Below, piece after piece: positions 44,456 through 54,141 of a DNA stretch of 64,000 nucleotides. The translations under genes and the position numbers were made by a program. How positions within the stretch are numbered: position 1 is the first letter of the stretch; each line of letters starts with the position of its first letter. Below the pieces are notes generated by a model that was not told the origin of the DNA, ran no database searches, and saw only the letters and a program-made list of their open reading frames with translations. Location of the stretch: positions 1 to 64,000 of the forward strand of contig JAQUWD010000001.1 in NCBI GenBank assembly GCA_028693055.1, given 5' to 3'. The DNA is from Eubacteriales bacterium. Lineage in GTDB: Bacteria; Bacillota; Clostridia; Christensenellales; Aristaeellaceae.

Positions 44456-45598
44456 TTAGGTTTGGCAGTCGAAAACTTTCTTATATTGTTGATAAACCTG
44501 CTCCCAGTCCATTTCGACTGCCGTTTCACGCGCGGCTGCTCGTAGGCTCTTCATCTCTTCAAAATGAGTTAGTGCGTAGCTCACCTGCTTCTCCATCTCA
44601 TCCCACTGGCCCACATCGACAACAAAGCCGTTGACCCCGTTTTGAATATAATCCTCAATTCCATATACCCGCGTAGAAAATACGACCAGCTCCGCGGCCA
44701 TAGCCTCCAAAACAACCAAGCCGAAGGTCTCATAACAGGTAGGAAAAATCATAAAATCAGCAGCGGCATAAAACTGCTCCACATGGGCGGAAAAGCCTGC
44801 GAAGATCAATCTGTTCTCGCACCCAAGCGCCCTTGCCTGCTCTAGATAGGGCGTTCTATCCTGTTCCTTGCCGACAATCACCAGCTTGGCTTCGGGATGC
44901 CGTGCGACGATTCGGATGGCTACATCCAAGCCCTTGTGACCCCATTCGGAGCCCACAAAACAGAACAGCGGTTCCTGTGAGCTAACCCCATACCGCTCCC
45001 GAACAGCCTCGCGAGCTTTGGGATCAGGCTTCATCAGCTCAGTATCCACTCCGTTGGGAATCACAGTTCCATGGCCCATCGGAAATGCCTGCTCAAAGGA
45101 GCTTTCCTCCCGTTCTGACACGCAAACATATTTCGTATGGGGGTTGCGGTAAATCCATTTTTCCGGCAGCTCGTAAATCAGCGGGCTGTATATCTTGCGC
45201 AGCCACCTTTTCAACGGTGAATAACCCTGATGATACAGTCCGCGCTTTTCCAAGGCATCCAACGAATGCCGACGCTCGGCAATAAGCATATGGACGGTGA
45301 TCAAATTCGCGTTAAGACATAATGCACCGGCGGCGTAAACCAAATCATATGCTTTTCCCTTCAGCGCTCGATGGCTTTTTACGATTAAATGCCAATGCTG
45401 CAAAAGCCCAATCTTGGTCAGCGAAAGAAGCTGAACGGCATGCACCTTTGTATGGGCTAGAATGTCATCATCCGCTTTGGCGCAGTACACATCCACCTCG
45501 TAGCCGTCCCGAGCAAAACGCTCCATAAGCTCCGTGGTAACGCGGGCTGTTCCTCCCGCGTAGCCGTACTGGGTACAGACTGTGGCAATTCGTTTCAT
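44456..45598 (-). CDS. GT4 glycosyltransferase
   Basis: 380 residues from the ATG at 45598, which overlaps the preceding stop by ATGA; the longer frame is an artefact of the upstream gene. RIATVCTQYGYAGGTARVTTEL start, donor site FCFVGSEWGHKGLDVAIRIV (~190) and E-x7-E in CYETFGLVVLEAMAAE (~285). GT4 family, donor unknown. Last gene of the main island 2 operon before the internal promoter. Confidence 0.9.
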   Translation of the reverse strand: MKRIATVCTQYGYAGGTARVTTELMERFARDGYEVDVYCAKADDDILAHTKVHAVQLLSLTKIGLLQHWHLIVKSHRALKGKAYDLVYAAGALCLNANLITVHMLIAERRHSLDALEKRGLYHQGYSPLKRWLRKIYSPLIYELPEKWIYRNPHTKYVCVSEREESSFEQAFPMGHGTVIPNGVDTELMKPDPKAREAVRERYGVSSQEPLFCFVGSEWGHKGLDVAIRIVARHPEAKLVIVGKEQDRTPYLEQARALGCENRLIFAGFSAHVEQFYAAADFMIFPTCYETFGLVVLEAMAAELVVFSTRVYGIEDYIQNGVNGFVVDVGQWDEMEKQVSYALTHFEEMKSLRAAARETAVEMDWEQVYQQYKKVFDCQT

Positions 45599-46473
45599 TC
45601 CGTTCCCTCCTTCCCCGTTCTGGCGCGTGCTAAGGCAAGCGTATCCGACGGGCTGATCAAAAGCATGCGAAGGTAATACCACAATGCAAGGCCACGACGG
45701 TTCATGCGGAGAGCGCATTCCTTGAAATTCCACATCAAGCGGAAGCGAGCCTTACGGTCTCGTCGGTATTCCCTTTGAAACTCTTGATAAACAGCCAGAA
45801 AGCCCTGATAAGCCTTTCGGGGATTCCCAGTGATTTGCTCGCCGCTGTGAAGGGTATGCACAAAACCAAAATGCTCAACCTGAACGGCTTGATAACGCTT
45901 TAGCAGGCGCAGCCACAGCTCGTAATCCTGCCGAGCCGGAAGGCCGATCTTGAATCCCCCCACCTCAACCAAGGCCCGTCTCGTTGCCATGCCGTTAATC
46001 GTAGAGCCGATGCTGTCCACCCGGAGCATGCTTTCAAAGGTCGGGTGAGCCATCCAGTTTGCGTTACTATAAACCGTGCGGCGCTCCTCCCCCTCCCTTT
46101 CTCTCCATCCTTTTGTGCCGACCAACGCTATTTCGTCCGAGAAAAGCGGAACCGAACAGCTGACCTTTCCCGGCAGCCAATAGTCGTCGTCATCCAAAAA
46201 ACCAATGATTTCACCCTGTGCGTTCGCAATTCCCCAATTGCGCGCCGCGCACGCACCTCCGTTGCCAAAGGTCTTGTAGTAATGAACGCGCTCCATACCT
46301 TGATAGTACTGGCGAATTCCCTCGCTGTACTGGTTTTGCAGGGGATTGTCATCCACTACCAGCACTTCAAGGGGCTCATAGTCCTGTTGCAGGGCGCTGT
46401 TGACCGCCCGGGACAGCAGCTCGGCACTGCGTCCATAGGTAGGGATTACCACGCTTACCAAGGGCTGCTTCAT
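45595..46473 (-). CDS. GT2 glycosyltransferase
   Basis: 292 residues, GT-A fold. VSVVIPTYGRSAELLSRAV start, VVDDNP (~39), FLDDDDYW (DxD motif, ~92), later PARQDYELWLRLL (~183) with the acid for catalysis. The C-terminal ~50 residues are basic and may lie on the membrane. It overlaps both neighbours by 4 nt. Sister to the gene at 55692, with which it shares layout and motif order. Confidence 0.9.
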   Translation of the reverse strand: MKQPLVSVVIPTYGRSAELLSRAVNSALQQDYEPLEVLVVDDNPLQNQYSEGIRQYYQGMERVHYYKTFGNGGACAARNWGIANAQGEIIGFLDDDDYWLPGKVSCSVPLFSDEIALVGTKGWREREGEERRTVYSNANWMAHPTFESMLRVDSIGSTINGMATRRALVEVGGFKIGLPARQDYELWLRLLKRYQAVQVEHFGFVHTLHSGEQITGNPRKAYQGFLAVYQEFQREYRRDRKARFRLMWNFKECALRMNRRGLALWYYLRMLLISPSDTLALARARTGKEGTE

Positions 46474-47633
46474 CTTTTCAGCCCCCTTGTCCCGGCTCTC
46501 CTTCTTTTAGAAATCGCTTGAAAAACAATGCGGAAGCAATGGGCTGTTCCTTTCCCTATCCCTTCCAATGAAATCAGCTTGCGAAGCAGAAAGGCTCCCC
46601 GCTTAGGAGACAAGCCCGTCGCATGCCCCAAATTGCATTCCGCGTTGTGAATAAGCCGCTCAGATAGCTCTTGTGACTTTGTGTCACGGGTTATGCCATC
46701 AAAAAGCATCAGGAAATTGCAAAGGGTACCGCTCTCCAATTCTGTTACCTTCAAGGGATAGGCTTCCGCGCCGTGCACCGCATACCATGCCTGTAGCTTG
46801 GATAGCGCCTCCGGATATTCGCGTAGCTTATAGACCACGTCGCAAAGCACAGAAATGGCGACCTCAAAATAGGCGACGCTAAAATCCTGAAACAACCCAG
46901 CCTTATCCAGACTGCGCTTTAGCTTTAACGTTTCGTTGGCGAAGTCCAGCGGGGCGAGGGGAAGCTTGGAGCGCGTATTGCCTCCCGCATTGATGCGATA
47001 GCACAACAGCGGTCGCTCATCGTAAATACAAATAGAGTCTGCCAGCGCTATAGCCATAGACATACAATAGAAATCGTTGGTATTGCGCGTGCCGCTAAAG
47101 CTTAACCCATGATCTACAAGCAAAGAGCGCCGGATCAGCTTATTGGTTGGGCCAAGCATGCTAAAACGAAACGCATCAGCTCCCAGCTCTATGGCCCGAA
47201 AGGTCGAACGGTCATGAGGAATGCATTCCTTCTTTAAGAAATACTCGCCGGTAAAGCGTTCCACCCGCTGATCGTACAGCTGGCCCAGACAAGCGCATAG
47301 GTCCGCCCCGGTTTCCACCAAACGGGCATACATCAGCTCCAGCATATTCCGCTCGTAAAAATCATCAGCGTCCAAAAACTGCACATATTCACCCTGAGCC
47401 TGCGCAAGCCCAAGGTTTCGCGCCGCCCCGGCGAATTGGTGCTCCTGCTTCAAGAGCCGTACCCGGTTGTCACCGCGAGCATATTGCTCCAAAAGCTCTG
47501 CCGAGCCGTCCGTGGAGCCGTCGTCAACACATAAAATCTCGATATCCCTCAGCGTCTGACCAACAATACTATTTAAGCATTGCTCCAAATATGGCATGGC
47601 GTTATACACCGGGATGATTACTGTAACTTTCAT
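46470..47633 (-). CDS. GT2 glycosyltransferase
   Basis: 387 residues. TVIIPVYNAMPYLEQCLNSI and CVDDGSTDGS (~35) then FLDADDFYERN (DxD, ~87) define a GT-A core in residues 1-~230; a helical C-terminal extension of ~150 residues ends in a basic tail (KRRRAGTRGLKR). This form is common among capsule transferases that add Gal, GlcNAc or similar sugars; the donor is not readable. Starts 19 bases after the phosphoesterase-SGNH gene. Confidence 0.9.
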   Translation of the reverse strand: MKVTVIIPVYNAMPYLEQCLNSIVGQTLRDIEILCVDDGSTDGSAELLEQYARGDNRVRLLKQEHQFAGAARNLGLAQAQGEYVQFLDADDFYERNMLELMYARLVETGADLCACLGQLYDQRVERFTGEYFLKKECIPHDRSTFRAIELGADAFRFSMLGPTNKLIRRSLLVDHGLSFSGTRNTNDFYCMSMAIALADSICIYDERPLLCYRINAGGNTRSKLPLAPLDFANETLKLKRSLDKAGLFQDFSVAYFEVAISVLCDVVYKLREYPEALSKLQAWYAVHGAEAYPLKVTELESGTLCNFLMLFDGITRDTKSQELSERLIHNAECNLGHATGLSPKRGAFLLRKLISLEGIGKGTAHCFRIVFQAISKRRRAGTRGLKR

Positions 47634-47652
47634 GACTGCGGCCTTCCTTCCG

Positions 47653-49683
47653 TTACTGCTCGGCTGGGCTTAAACGATGAATCAAGGCGGCGGCAATGGG
47701 GTTGGCAATCATGCGAAAGCCAGCCTCCGCCGGATGAATCCAATCGGTCTGGGTAGTGACGCTCTGCCCGTTTTCATCCACCGTAACGACGGTATCAAAC
47801 GCATTGTTGCGGTCGAAGGTAAAGGCAGAGTTCACATAGGTACAGCTTTGAGCATATTCAGCCTGCGCGCATAGGCTCTCATAAGCTTCATTGATTTCGT
47901 CAATCCGGCCGTTAAACGTCGCCGCATTCACTTGACCATTGCCATCCGAGACATAAACCGGGCCGCACAGCAAAATAGATGCGTTGGGAAATTCACTCCG
48001 CAAAAGATCGATAAAGGCTTGAGCGCGGCTGCAAACCACCGTTGCGACGTCGTCCTTCCCGGTTCCGTAATGGGTCAAATCGTTCAGCCCTTGATAGACC
48101 ACAAAAACGTCCGGGGTGGGCAAGCCGTTTTGGGCAAGATACGCGGCGACGCTCACCTTTCCGTCTATACAGTAAGGATTGGGGAAATTTTCTCCCCGTC
48201 CCTCAGCGTTGTTCATTTTTAGCAAATCTTCAAAGCCATAGCCGCCATAGCCCTCGTGTGCGCATTCCATGCCGTCTGCCTTAGCGGTTCGTCTGCCCAC
48301 AAAAGACACCTGAGACATTCCGAAGTCCTGCGTAACAATACGCTTAATAGTGCAGGGAAGCACTGCTCTTTCCGTAAAGCTGTCGCCAATGATCATTACC
48401 TTTGCGTCGGACTGGGTGTTGGCGGCTTGCCCCGCGCGAATGCAGGTAAAATCGTAAGACAAGGTTTCCCCGGCGCTTGTGGCTACGCTAAAGGAGCACA
48501 GCCCGGTCGCATCCGGCAAGCGATAAGCTTGTTCCGTTGTCTCTACGCCGTCCACACTGAGCGTTACAGCTTCCTTACCACTCAAAAGATTGCTCAGCAG
48601 CGCATAGGTTTCCACCCCTTGCAGCGCAAAAACGACCTTCTGGGTCGAGCTTTTAGCCTGCGTATCCGTCGCGGGCTGTTCCGCGGAACCCTTCAACAGT
48701 TGAGAGGAGTAATCTTCCATGGCAAGGTCGTTATCCTCTACGATTTGCTGAAGCTTGCCGCCGCTGGCGCTTGCGTCGGCAGTGAAGGGCACCAGCTTCC
48801 CGGCGGAAGCCAGGCTGGTTTCCTGCGTTTTTTGGGCGGTGGTTAATGCGTCGGACGCTCCGAAATCCACAATCACCAGCTCGGGCGGGTTGTTCACGCG
48901 GGGCAGCTGATGAGAATTGCCCAGCCCGCGGCTGACGATCATCGTGGTATCCTGCTCGGTAAACATGCCTTCCGTATAGTCCGGCAGAAAGCCGTCCTCG
49001 TAGGAGTACAACCCTCCGAGGTAGGGAAGGCGTACCTGTCCGCCGTGGAGATGGCCGCTGAGCATCAAATCGATATCGTAGCCCTGAACCACGCCAAAAT
49101 TAGAAGGATAATGGGATAGTAGCAGCTTAAAGCCATCCAATTCGGAAAGTTTGCCTAAAATATCCTTGCTGTAGGTTTCGATCCCGCCGCCCGATTCGCT
49201 GAGACCGCCGATATAGAGCTCACAGCCGCCCACCGTCACCTTTTGATAAGTGTCGTTGAGCATCACCACGCCGGTAGCAGCCAAGTCGTCGTAGATTTGC
49301 CGTCCATCCTGCACGATCTGGGTCAGCTCATGATTGCCAAGCCCATAATAAACAGGAGCGATTTTTACAAGCTCCCGGCAAAGGGATAGCACGGGTGCGT
49401 AATCCTCATGGACAATGTTCATGTCCCCGCCGATCAAAATGATATCCGGCTTCAAATTTGCAACGCTAGCAATCAGATCGCAATTATCCGTACCAAAGAC
49501 CGACAAATGCAGATCGCTTAAAAAGACCGCCCGCACCCGCACGTCCAGCTTATCGGTGACGACCTGATAAAAGGTCTTATCCATCTGGCTTTGATCCGTC
49601 AAAACCTGAAAGGCGAAAAAAGCTATAGAAGCACAGAGGAAAAAGATGCAGAGGACTAAAAGGAGGACTCTGACTTTTTTCAT
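47653..49683 (-). CDS. Fusion of metallophosphoesterase and SGNH hydrolase, membrane anchored
   Basis: 676 residues. A signal-anchor (residues 5-27) puts the rest outside. Residues ~50-275 are a YkuE-like calcineurin phosphoesterase with all metal motifs: FLSDLHLS (~55), GGDMN (~85), GNHE (~117), SHYP (~190) and GHLHGGQ (~210). A Ser/Thr-rich linker and a small beta region (~285-420) lead to an SGNH/GDSL hydrolase (~425-670): GDSFTER (~428), QGLND (~558) and DWIHPAEAG (~648). SGNH domains often remove or add acetyl groups on polysaccharides. The gene sits between the Wzz-like proteins and transferases, so modification of the exported polymer or its lipid is plausible. Confidence 0.85.
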   Translation of the reverse strand: MKKVRVLLLVLCIFFLCASIAFFAFQVLTDQSQMDKTFYQVVTDKLDVRVRAVFLSDLHLSVFGTDNCDLIASVANLKPDIILIGGDMNIVHEDYAPVLSLCRELVKIAPVYYGLGNHELTQIVQDGRQIYDDLAATGVVMLNDTYQKVTVGGCELYIGGLSESGGGIETYSKDILGKLSELDGFKLLLSHYPSNFGVVQGYDIDLMLSGHLHGGQVRLPYLGGLYSYEDGFLPDYTEGMFTEQDTTMIVSRGLGNSHQLPRVNNPPELVIVDFGASDALTTAQKTQETSLASAGKLVPFTADASASGGKLQQIVEDNDLAMEDYSSQLLKGSAEQPATDTQAKSSTQKVVFALQGVETYALLSNLLSGKEAVTLSVDGVETTEQAYRLPDATGLCSFSVATSAGETLSYDFTCIRAGQAANTQSDAKVMIIGDSFTERAVLPCTIKRIVTQDFGMSQVSFVGRRTAKADGMECAHEGYGGYGFEDLLKMNNAEGRGENFPNPYCIDGKVSVAAYLAQNGLPTPDVFVVYQGLNDLTHYGTGKDDVATVVCSRAQAFIDLLRSEFPNASILLCGPVYVSDGNGQVNAATFNGRIDEINEAYESLCAQAEYAQSCTYVNSAFTFDRNNAFDTVVTVDENGQSVTTQTDWIHPAEAGFRMIANPIAAALIHRLSPAEQ

Positions 49684-51485
49684 TTGATGATCCTCCTCTC
49701 ATTTCTAACCCGCTCATAAACCGCTCGCATGAGCTGACGGATGTTAAAAATTTGGTCGCGGTCTGTCTGAGCGTAAGCGGAGGCCACCTCGATCTGATAG
49801 CTTTCATTGGATAGGTTCAGTTTATGAACCGACTCCTGCAATTGATCGTTTAACGCTTCAATGCGGCTTTCCGTGCAATCGGGGAATAGGCAGAGGAAGC
49901 TTCCGGCGCCATTGTAGCCGATAAAGCCCATATCGTTTCCAATCTGCTTCAGCAGACTAGAAATCTGCTGCAAAACCGCGTCGCCCACCGCAAAGCCCTG
50001 CTCCTGACTGAGCATATCCAAATTGTTAATGCGCACCACGGCACAGCAGAAGCGGTCGTTGAGGATATGATCCGCGTATTTGGCAATTTCCTGATCGCAG
50101 CCCACCCGGTTGGGTAAACCGGTTTTATGGTCGTTATAAATCATATAATGGAGGATATCCTCACCGCGACCCAAGATCACCGTTCCGATACAGCCGAACA
50201 CGAAGAACACAAAAATCGCCAGCAGTAAATACAGCTGAATATTGATTCCCTCGGAAACCTTGATGTTGGATAGAACCTGAATATTTTGCATAGCCAAATA
50301 GCCGTTGAATTCCTCGCAGGTGTCGTTGAGGATCGGGTAAAGGGTTTCCAGCAGCGCGCCGGTACCCTGAATGGAGGCTGCCAGATAATCGTTGGTGGTG
50401 GAGGCTGCGTCGTCGAAAATTTTCAGCAGGTCTTGGGTGCGCTCCATATTCAGCTTGGTATCAATCAGCGACAGCTCATAGTCAATCCGCTCGTAAAGCA
50501 GCTTGTCGTAGGTTGTTTCATTGCTGCTGCGCACGTCGTCATTGTAGCCGTATACGTTAGGCAGGACGTTTGTGGCGATGGTGCTGTTGTTATCGGTAGC
50601 GACGCTGTTGGACTCTTGAATTTTTGCCGTTAGCTTATCGCCAAAGCTTTGAATAATATGGTCGATATAGGTTAATTGCTCTTCAATATTTGTTGTTTGC
50701 AGATCATAGTCCGCCAGCCGTTCTCGATAGGTTTTTGCTAGAACGTCCGCATTTTGGCTCAGGGCGTTATCAAGCGTCATGGCATATAGATAGGGAATAC
50801 AATTCTCATAGACATATTCATAAATCGCATATAAGTCGGAAAAGCAGTAGCCTGTTTTCGCCGAGCGAAAATCCGGATATAGGTCTTGCTTTCCATCCAA
50901 ATTGACCATAATATTCGTAACCGTATTCATAAACAAGTCAATTTTCTGGATATAGTCGTAATCGGACTGAGCCACCACATCCATGTTATTGGGCAAAGAT
51001 GCGACGCTAACATATTTCTCCACATAGCTGGTCACATATTCATCGATAAGATAGCTCAGCACCATCTTGGCGGTATCGGCGTCGGAGGAGGAATCAGCCA
51101 CATAAAAAACCTTATAATCCGTGGGATGATAGATATATTCATCCCCATCCTGAAGGATGGCCTCCTTGCGCGTCAGCTCATCCTCCGAAATGACAGGGGC
51201 GGTGGCGCAGCTGCTGCGAATGCTTTCCGTGCTGGAGTCCCATCCCAGCTTTTCCCGAATGCGGTTAATAATATTGCTGGAGTAGATTTCCGTAGGATCG
51301 ATTTCCGTACCGTCAGGGCGAAGGCCATCCACCGCGCCTGCATTGGTATAACGAATCGTAATGCTTGCCGTATATGTCTGGTTGGAGGCGGCGTAAAAAT
51401 AAAACAAAGCGCTGCCCACCAAAATAACCAACGCGATCAGGTAACGCCAGCGCTTCAAATAGCGGAAAAGTTGGAATTGCTGCAT
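49680..51485 (-). CDS. Wzz-like polysaccharide co-polymerase fused to a degenerate GGDEF domain
   Basis: 601 residues. A first membrane helix (~15-33, YLIALVILVGSALFYFYA), a large extracytoplasmic region with helical stretches, a second helix (~412-438, LYLLLAIFVFFVFGCIGTV) and a cytoplasmic C-terminal domain (~445-598). The first part has the Wzz layout. The C-terminal part follows the GGDEF fold (NDHKTGLPNRVGCDQEI; RINNLDMLSQEQGFAVGDAV) but the signature reads GAGSF and no RxxD is in the normal place. In capsule systems this place is often held by a tyrosine kinase. It overlaps the next gene by ATGA. Confidence 0.82.
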   Translation of the reverse strand: MQQFQLFRYLKRWRYLIALVILVGSALFYFYAASNQTYTASITIRYTNAGAVDGLRPDGTEIDPTEIYSSNIINRIREKLGWDSSTESIRSSCATAPVISEDELTRKEAILQDGDEYIYHPTDYKVFYVADSSSDADTAKMVLSYLIDEYVTSYVEKYVSVASLPNNMDVVAQSDYDYIQKIDLFMNTVTNIMVNLDGKQDLYPDFRSAKTGYCFSDLYAIYEYVYENCIPYLYAMTLDNALSQNADVLAKTYRERLADYDLQTTNIEEQLTYIDHIIQSFGDKLTAKIQESNSVATDNNSTIATNVLPNVYGYNDDVRSSNETTYDKLLYERIDYELSLIDTKLNMERTQDLLKIFDDAASTTNDYLAASIQGTGALLETLYPILNDTCEEFNGYLAMQNIQVLSNIKVSEGINIQLYLLLAIFVFFVFGCIGTVILGRGEDILHYMIYNDHKTGLPNRVGCDQEIAKYADHILNDRFCCAVVRINNLDMLSQEQGFAVGDAVLQQISSLLKQIGNDMGFIGYNGAGSFLCLFPDCTESRIEALNDQLQESVHKLNLSNESYQIEVASAYAQTDRDQIFNIRQLMRAVYERVRNERRIIK

Positions 51486-51486
51486 A

Positions 51487-52815
51487 CTACAAAACCTCCG
51501 TTTTGCTTCTGTTAAATTCCCGCCTGCCCACGATCAGCCACAGCAGCAGATAGAAAACGGCGCAAATCACGAAGTTTATTTTGATATTCAGCTTATCCGA
51601 TGTGGATACCCCTAGCAAACGGTATGTAATGGGCGCTTTGTATTTATAATCTAAATATTCTGCGTCCACCCGAATGATGAGGTCGGTAAGTTCCGAAATT
51701 TTGGTTTCTAGGCTGTCAACCATCTTCTCGGTAGTAGCTAGCGCGCTTGCAGAGGGGGTTTGGGATACATCCACATTATTCGCAATTTCCTTGATGCGGT
51801 TGATCGCCAGACGGGTGTTAGCCGCCTGCGTATTCCAGTTCTGCGCCAGAAGTGCGATATCGTCAATGCCCGTCTTGGTCATCGACATATAAAACTCGCC
51901 GTTCTCATCATAGGTTGGCACCATGACAACGGCTGTTTGCAGAATATTATATTGAGCGATCGCTTCAGCATAGGCGCCATAATATTGAAACTGTTTTTGA
52001 TAATCGTCGGATTTTGAGTAGATCTGGTAATTAAGCTTCGCCAAATAAGCGGCAGCCTGTTTGACGACGCCGGTCTGCTTAATATAGGAATCCAGCGCAG
52101 GCAAATCAATCGTAACCAACTGATTGACCCGATCCTTGATATCTACATAGGTCTGGCCAGTGCTATCGGAACGGAAGGATTTTAAATCTGCGCTACGGCT
52201 GTTGACAAAGCGCTGTATGATAGCTAAACGTATGGTCAAATAATCCACCAGCTCTGGGTATTCCAAAGCGTCGCTATCTAAAAAGTCAGTGAAAAGATTG
52301 CCGGTATCACCGATGTACTGATTAAAAAAATCAGCCGTATAGGCCTGACAAAGAAGCCCTAGCAAAGAGAAGGGATCCGTGTGGATATCCATGCCATACA
52401 AATTGGCTGTTAAAATATATTCGGTAGAAATATAGTCTCCTATTCCTGAGCCGCTAGAGCGTAAAGAGAGATGATTTCTCAACTCGTGAGGCGTAATATC
52501 GCCAAAATCGGAGGAGTCGATCACGGAGCTTAACAAATCCTCCGAAATGACCTCATACATATTCAGCCGTGTTTTATTGGGCGCCATGCCTTTATTGGCT
52601 TCTTCATAATTCAGCGAAATCCTTACCATAGCCGTATCTTTATTGCGCATATAGGACGCGCCGCATAGCAACACGCACAACGCCATCGTAATCAGCGTTA
52701 GGCGTATAAAGTATTTCTTAATCAGGCGTACTCGAAAGCTTTGGTTTCCATTGCCGGTCTTGGTCTCACGGGCTGCGCCGGCAGACTTGTGTTTGCCGCC
52801 CGATGCATTCTTCAT
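51487..52815 (-). CDS. Second Wzz-like co-polymerase, no cytoplasmic domain
   Basis: 442 residues with a basic cytoplasmic head (residues 1-~36), a membrane helix (~37-55, LTLITMALCVLLCGAS), a large extracytoplasmic region with helix (~330-395) and a second membrane helix (~412-430, FVICAVFYLLLWLIVG) near the C-terminus. Layout equals that of Wzz chain-length proteins and of the first part of the following gene, which starts 1 base later. The two probably form one mixed complex in which only one carries the GGDEF-like domain. Confidence 0.75.
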   Translation of the reverse strand: MKNASGGKHKSAGAARETKTGNGNQSFRVRLIKKYFIRLTLITMALCVLLCGASYMRNKDTAMVRISLNYEEANKGMAPNKTRLNMYEVISEDLLSSVIDSSDFGDITPHELRNHLSLRSSGSGIGDYISTEYILTANLYGMDIHTDPFSLLGLLCQAYTADFFNQYIGDTGNLFTDFLDSDALEYPELVDYLTIRLAIIQRFVNSRSADLKSFRSDSTGQTYVDIKDRVNQLVTIDLPALDSYIKQTGVVKQAAAYLAKLNYQIYSKSDDYQKQFQYYGAYAEAIAQYNILQTAVVMVPTYDENGEFYMSMTKTGIDDIALLAQNWNTQAANTRLAINRIKEIANNVDVSQTPSASALATTEKMVDSLETKISELTDLIIRVDAEYLDYKYKAPITYRLLGVSTSDKLNIKINFVICAVFYLLLWLIVGRREFNRSKTEVL

Positions 52816-52842
52816 TAGCGTGTACCGAAGTCCTTTCGAAGA

Positions 52843-54141
52843 TTACGTTTTGATTATAACATTATTAAGCACCGCTTGCAACTTATCATCATTCTGCTGA
52901 TGAAAATACTGTGCGCAAGCCAGCGGCACAAGACGATAAATAAAAGCCGAGTGATAGTAATAAATGGTATTATCAGTAAAGTAGGTAAAAAACATATAAA
53001 TGGAAAGAAGCACATACATTTCAGCAGCGAAAAAGCCGTGACGCTCCAAAAGCCACCGGGGACGGACGTACAGCTCATAAAGCAACCATAGAAAGTAGCC
53101 CCAAAAGCCCAGCTCGATATACTGTCGCAATAGATCGTTATGGATGGCCGTGATGCCGCTGATTCCATCAATGCCGGCGTCCTTCAGCGAAACGAGCAGC
53201 GTGTATAGATAATTCAGACCGTTTCCCCTATAAGTGGGCGTTAGCTCGTAATAATCCGAAATAAAATGGTACAGCCCCGTTCGGCTCATGGTATCGATAT
53301 TGAAGGTTTCGGTGAACCAGTCGAACAGCCCATATTTGATGGTAAACAGATACGCCCAGCAAACAATGATAAACCCAACGCAAAAGCGAATCATGGCTTT
53401 GTTGCGCTTGTTAGGCTTGCGATGCGAAATATAGAAATGATAAGCCAGCGCCAAAATCACGCCGATCAGACCAATGCGCTTAAAGCCCATAAAGAAGCCA
53501 AGCAGCGAAAGGAAAATGCACAGCTTCCGCCGAGGCTCGTCCTTTGGCGCGGCAATATAGAAAATAACATAGGAGCCAAAGGCGAAGGTCAGGTCGTGAA
53601 CCTCCATATAGCGCATCGCGCCGCTGGCGTCTCCCAAAGAGGTAAGAAAATAAATAAAGGAGCTGATAAAGCCGCCTATGCCATAGGTGGCTATCATTTT
53701 TAGGAAGATCACAAAATAAGCGAGGGACATGGAATACAACGTATAGCGCAATGTAGCCCGCTTTAAAATATAGAGTCCGCCAATAACTGCAAAGATATTG
53801 ATTGCCTGAATCAGAACCTTGTCCGACCCTGCCAAGATATATTCCAAGCTGGCCATATCGTAAATCCAAATCATTAAAGAAATGGAAATGACAAGGACCA
53901 CCGATAAGGTGAGCATCATGAAGAATTCCAGAAGGTAGCGGGTATTTTTGATGTCATAATTGATTAGGAAATGGAAAAAAGCCATTACGCAAAAAACGAT
54001 GCCCGTACCCTTTAGCATCCTTGGAAAGCCGCGCAGATCTCCCAGAAAATTGAGGGTCATCAGCACGATATAAGTAGCGCTCCAAAAAAAGCTCTTCAGC
54101 TTTTGACGCGCCTCCTGCCGAAACGGCGCATTAGCCTGCAA
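52843..54141 (-). CDS. wzy: Polysaccharide polymerase, Wzy-like
   Basis: 432 residues, about ten to twelve membrane helices, and one larger outside loop late in the protein (TMSRTGLYHFISDYYELTPT, ~290-310; AIHNDLLRQYIELGFWGY, ~338). HND-x-L-x-x-Y/L-x-E-x-G-x-x-G is the usual motif of the Wzy/O-antigen ligase superfamily. Joins repeat units on the outer face of the membrane. It overlaps the flippase gene by 11 nt. Confidence 0.85.
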   Translation of the reverse strand: MQANAPFRQEARQKLKSFFWSATYIVLMTLNFLGDLRGFPRMLKGTGIVFCVMAFFHFLINYDIKNTRYLLEFFMMLTLSVVLVISISLMIWIYDMASLEYILAGSDKVLIQAINIFAVIGGLYILKRATLRYTLYSMSLAYFVIFLKMIATYGIGGFISSFIYFLTSLGDASGAMRYMEVHDLTFAFGSYVIFYIAAPKDEPRRKLCIFLSLLGFFMGFKRIGLIGVILALAYHFYISHRKPNKRNKAMIRFCVGFIIVCWAYLFTIKYGLFDWFTETFNIDTMSRTGLYHFISDYYELTPTYRGNGLNYLYTLLVSLKDAGIDGISGITAIHNDLLRQYIELGFWGYFLWLLYELYVRPRWLLERHGFFAAEMYVLLSIYMFFTYFTDNTIYYYHSAFIYRLVPLACAQYFHQQNDDKLQAVLNNVIIKT

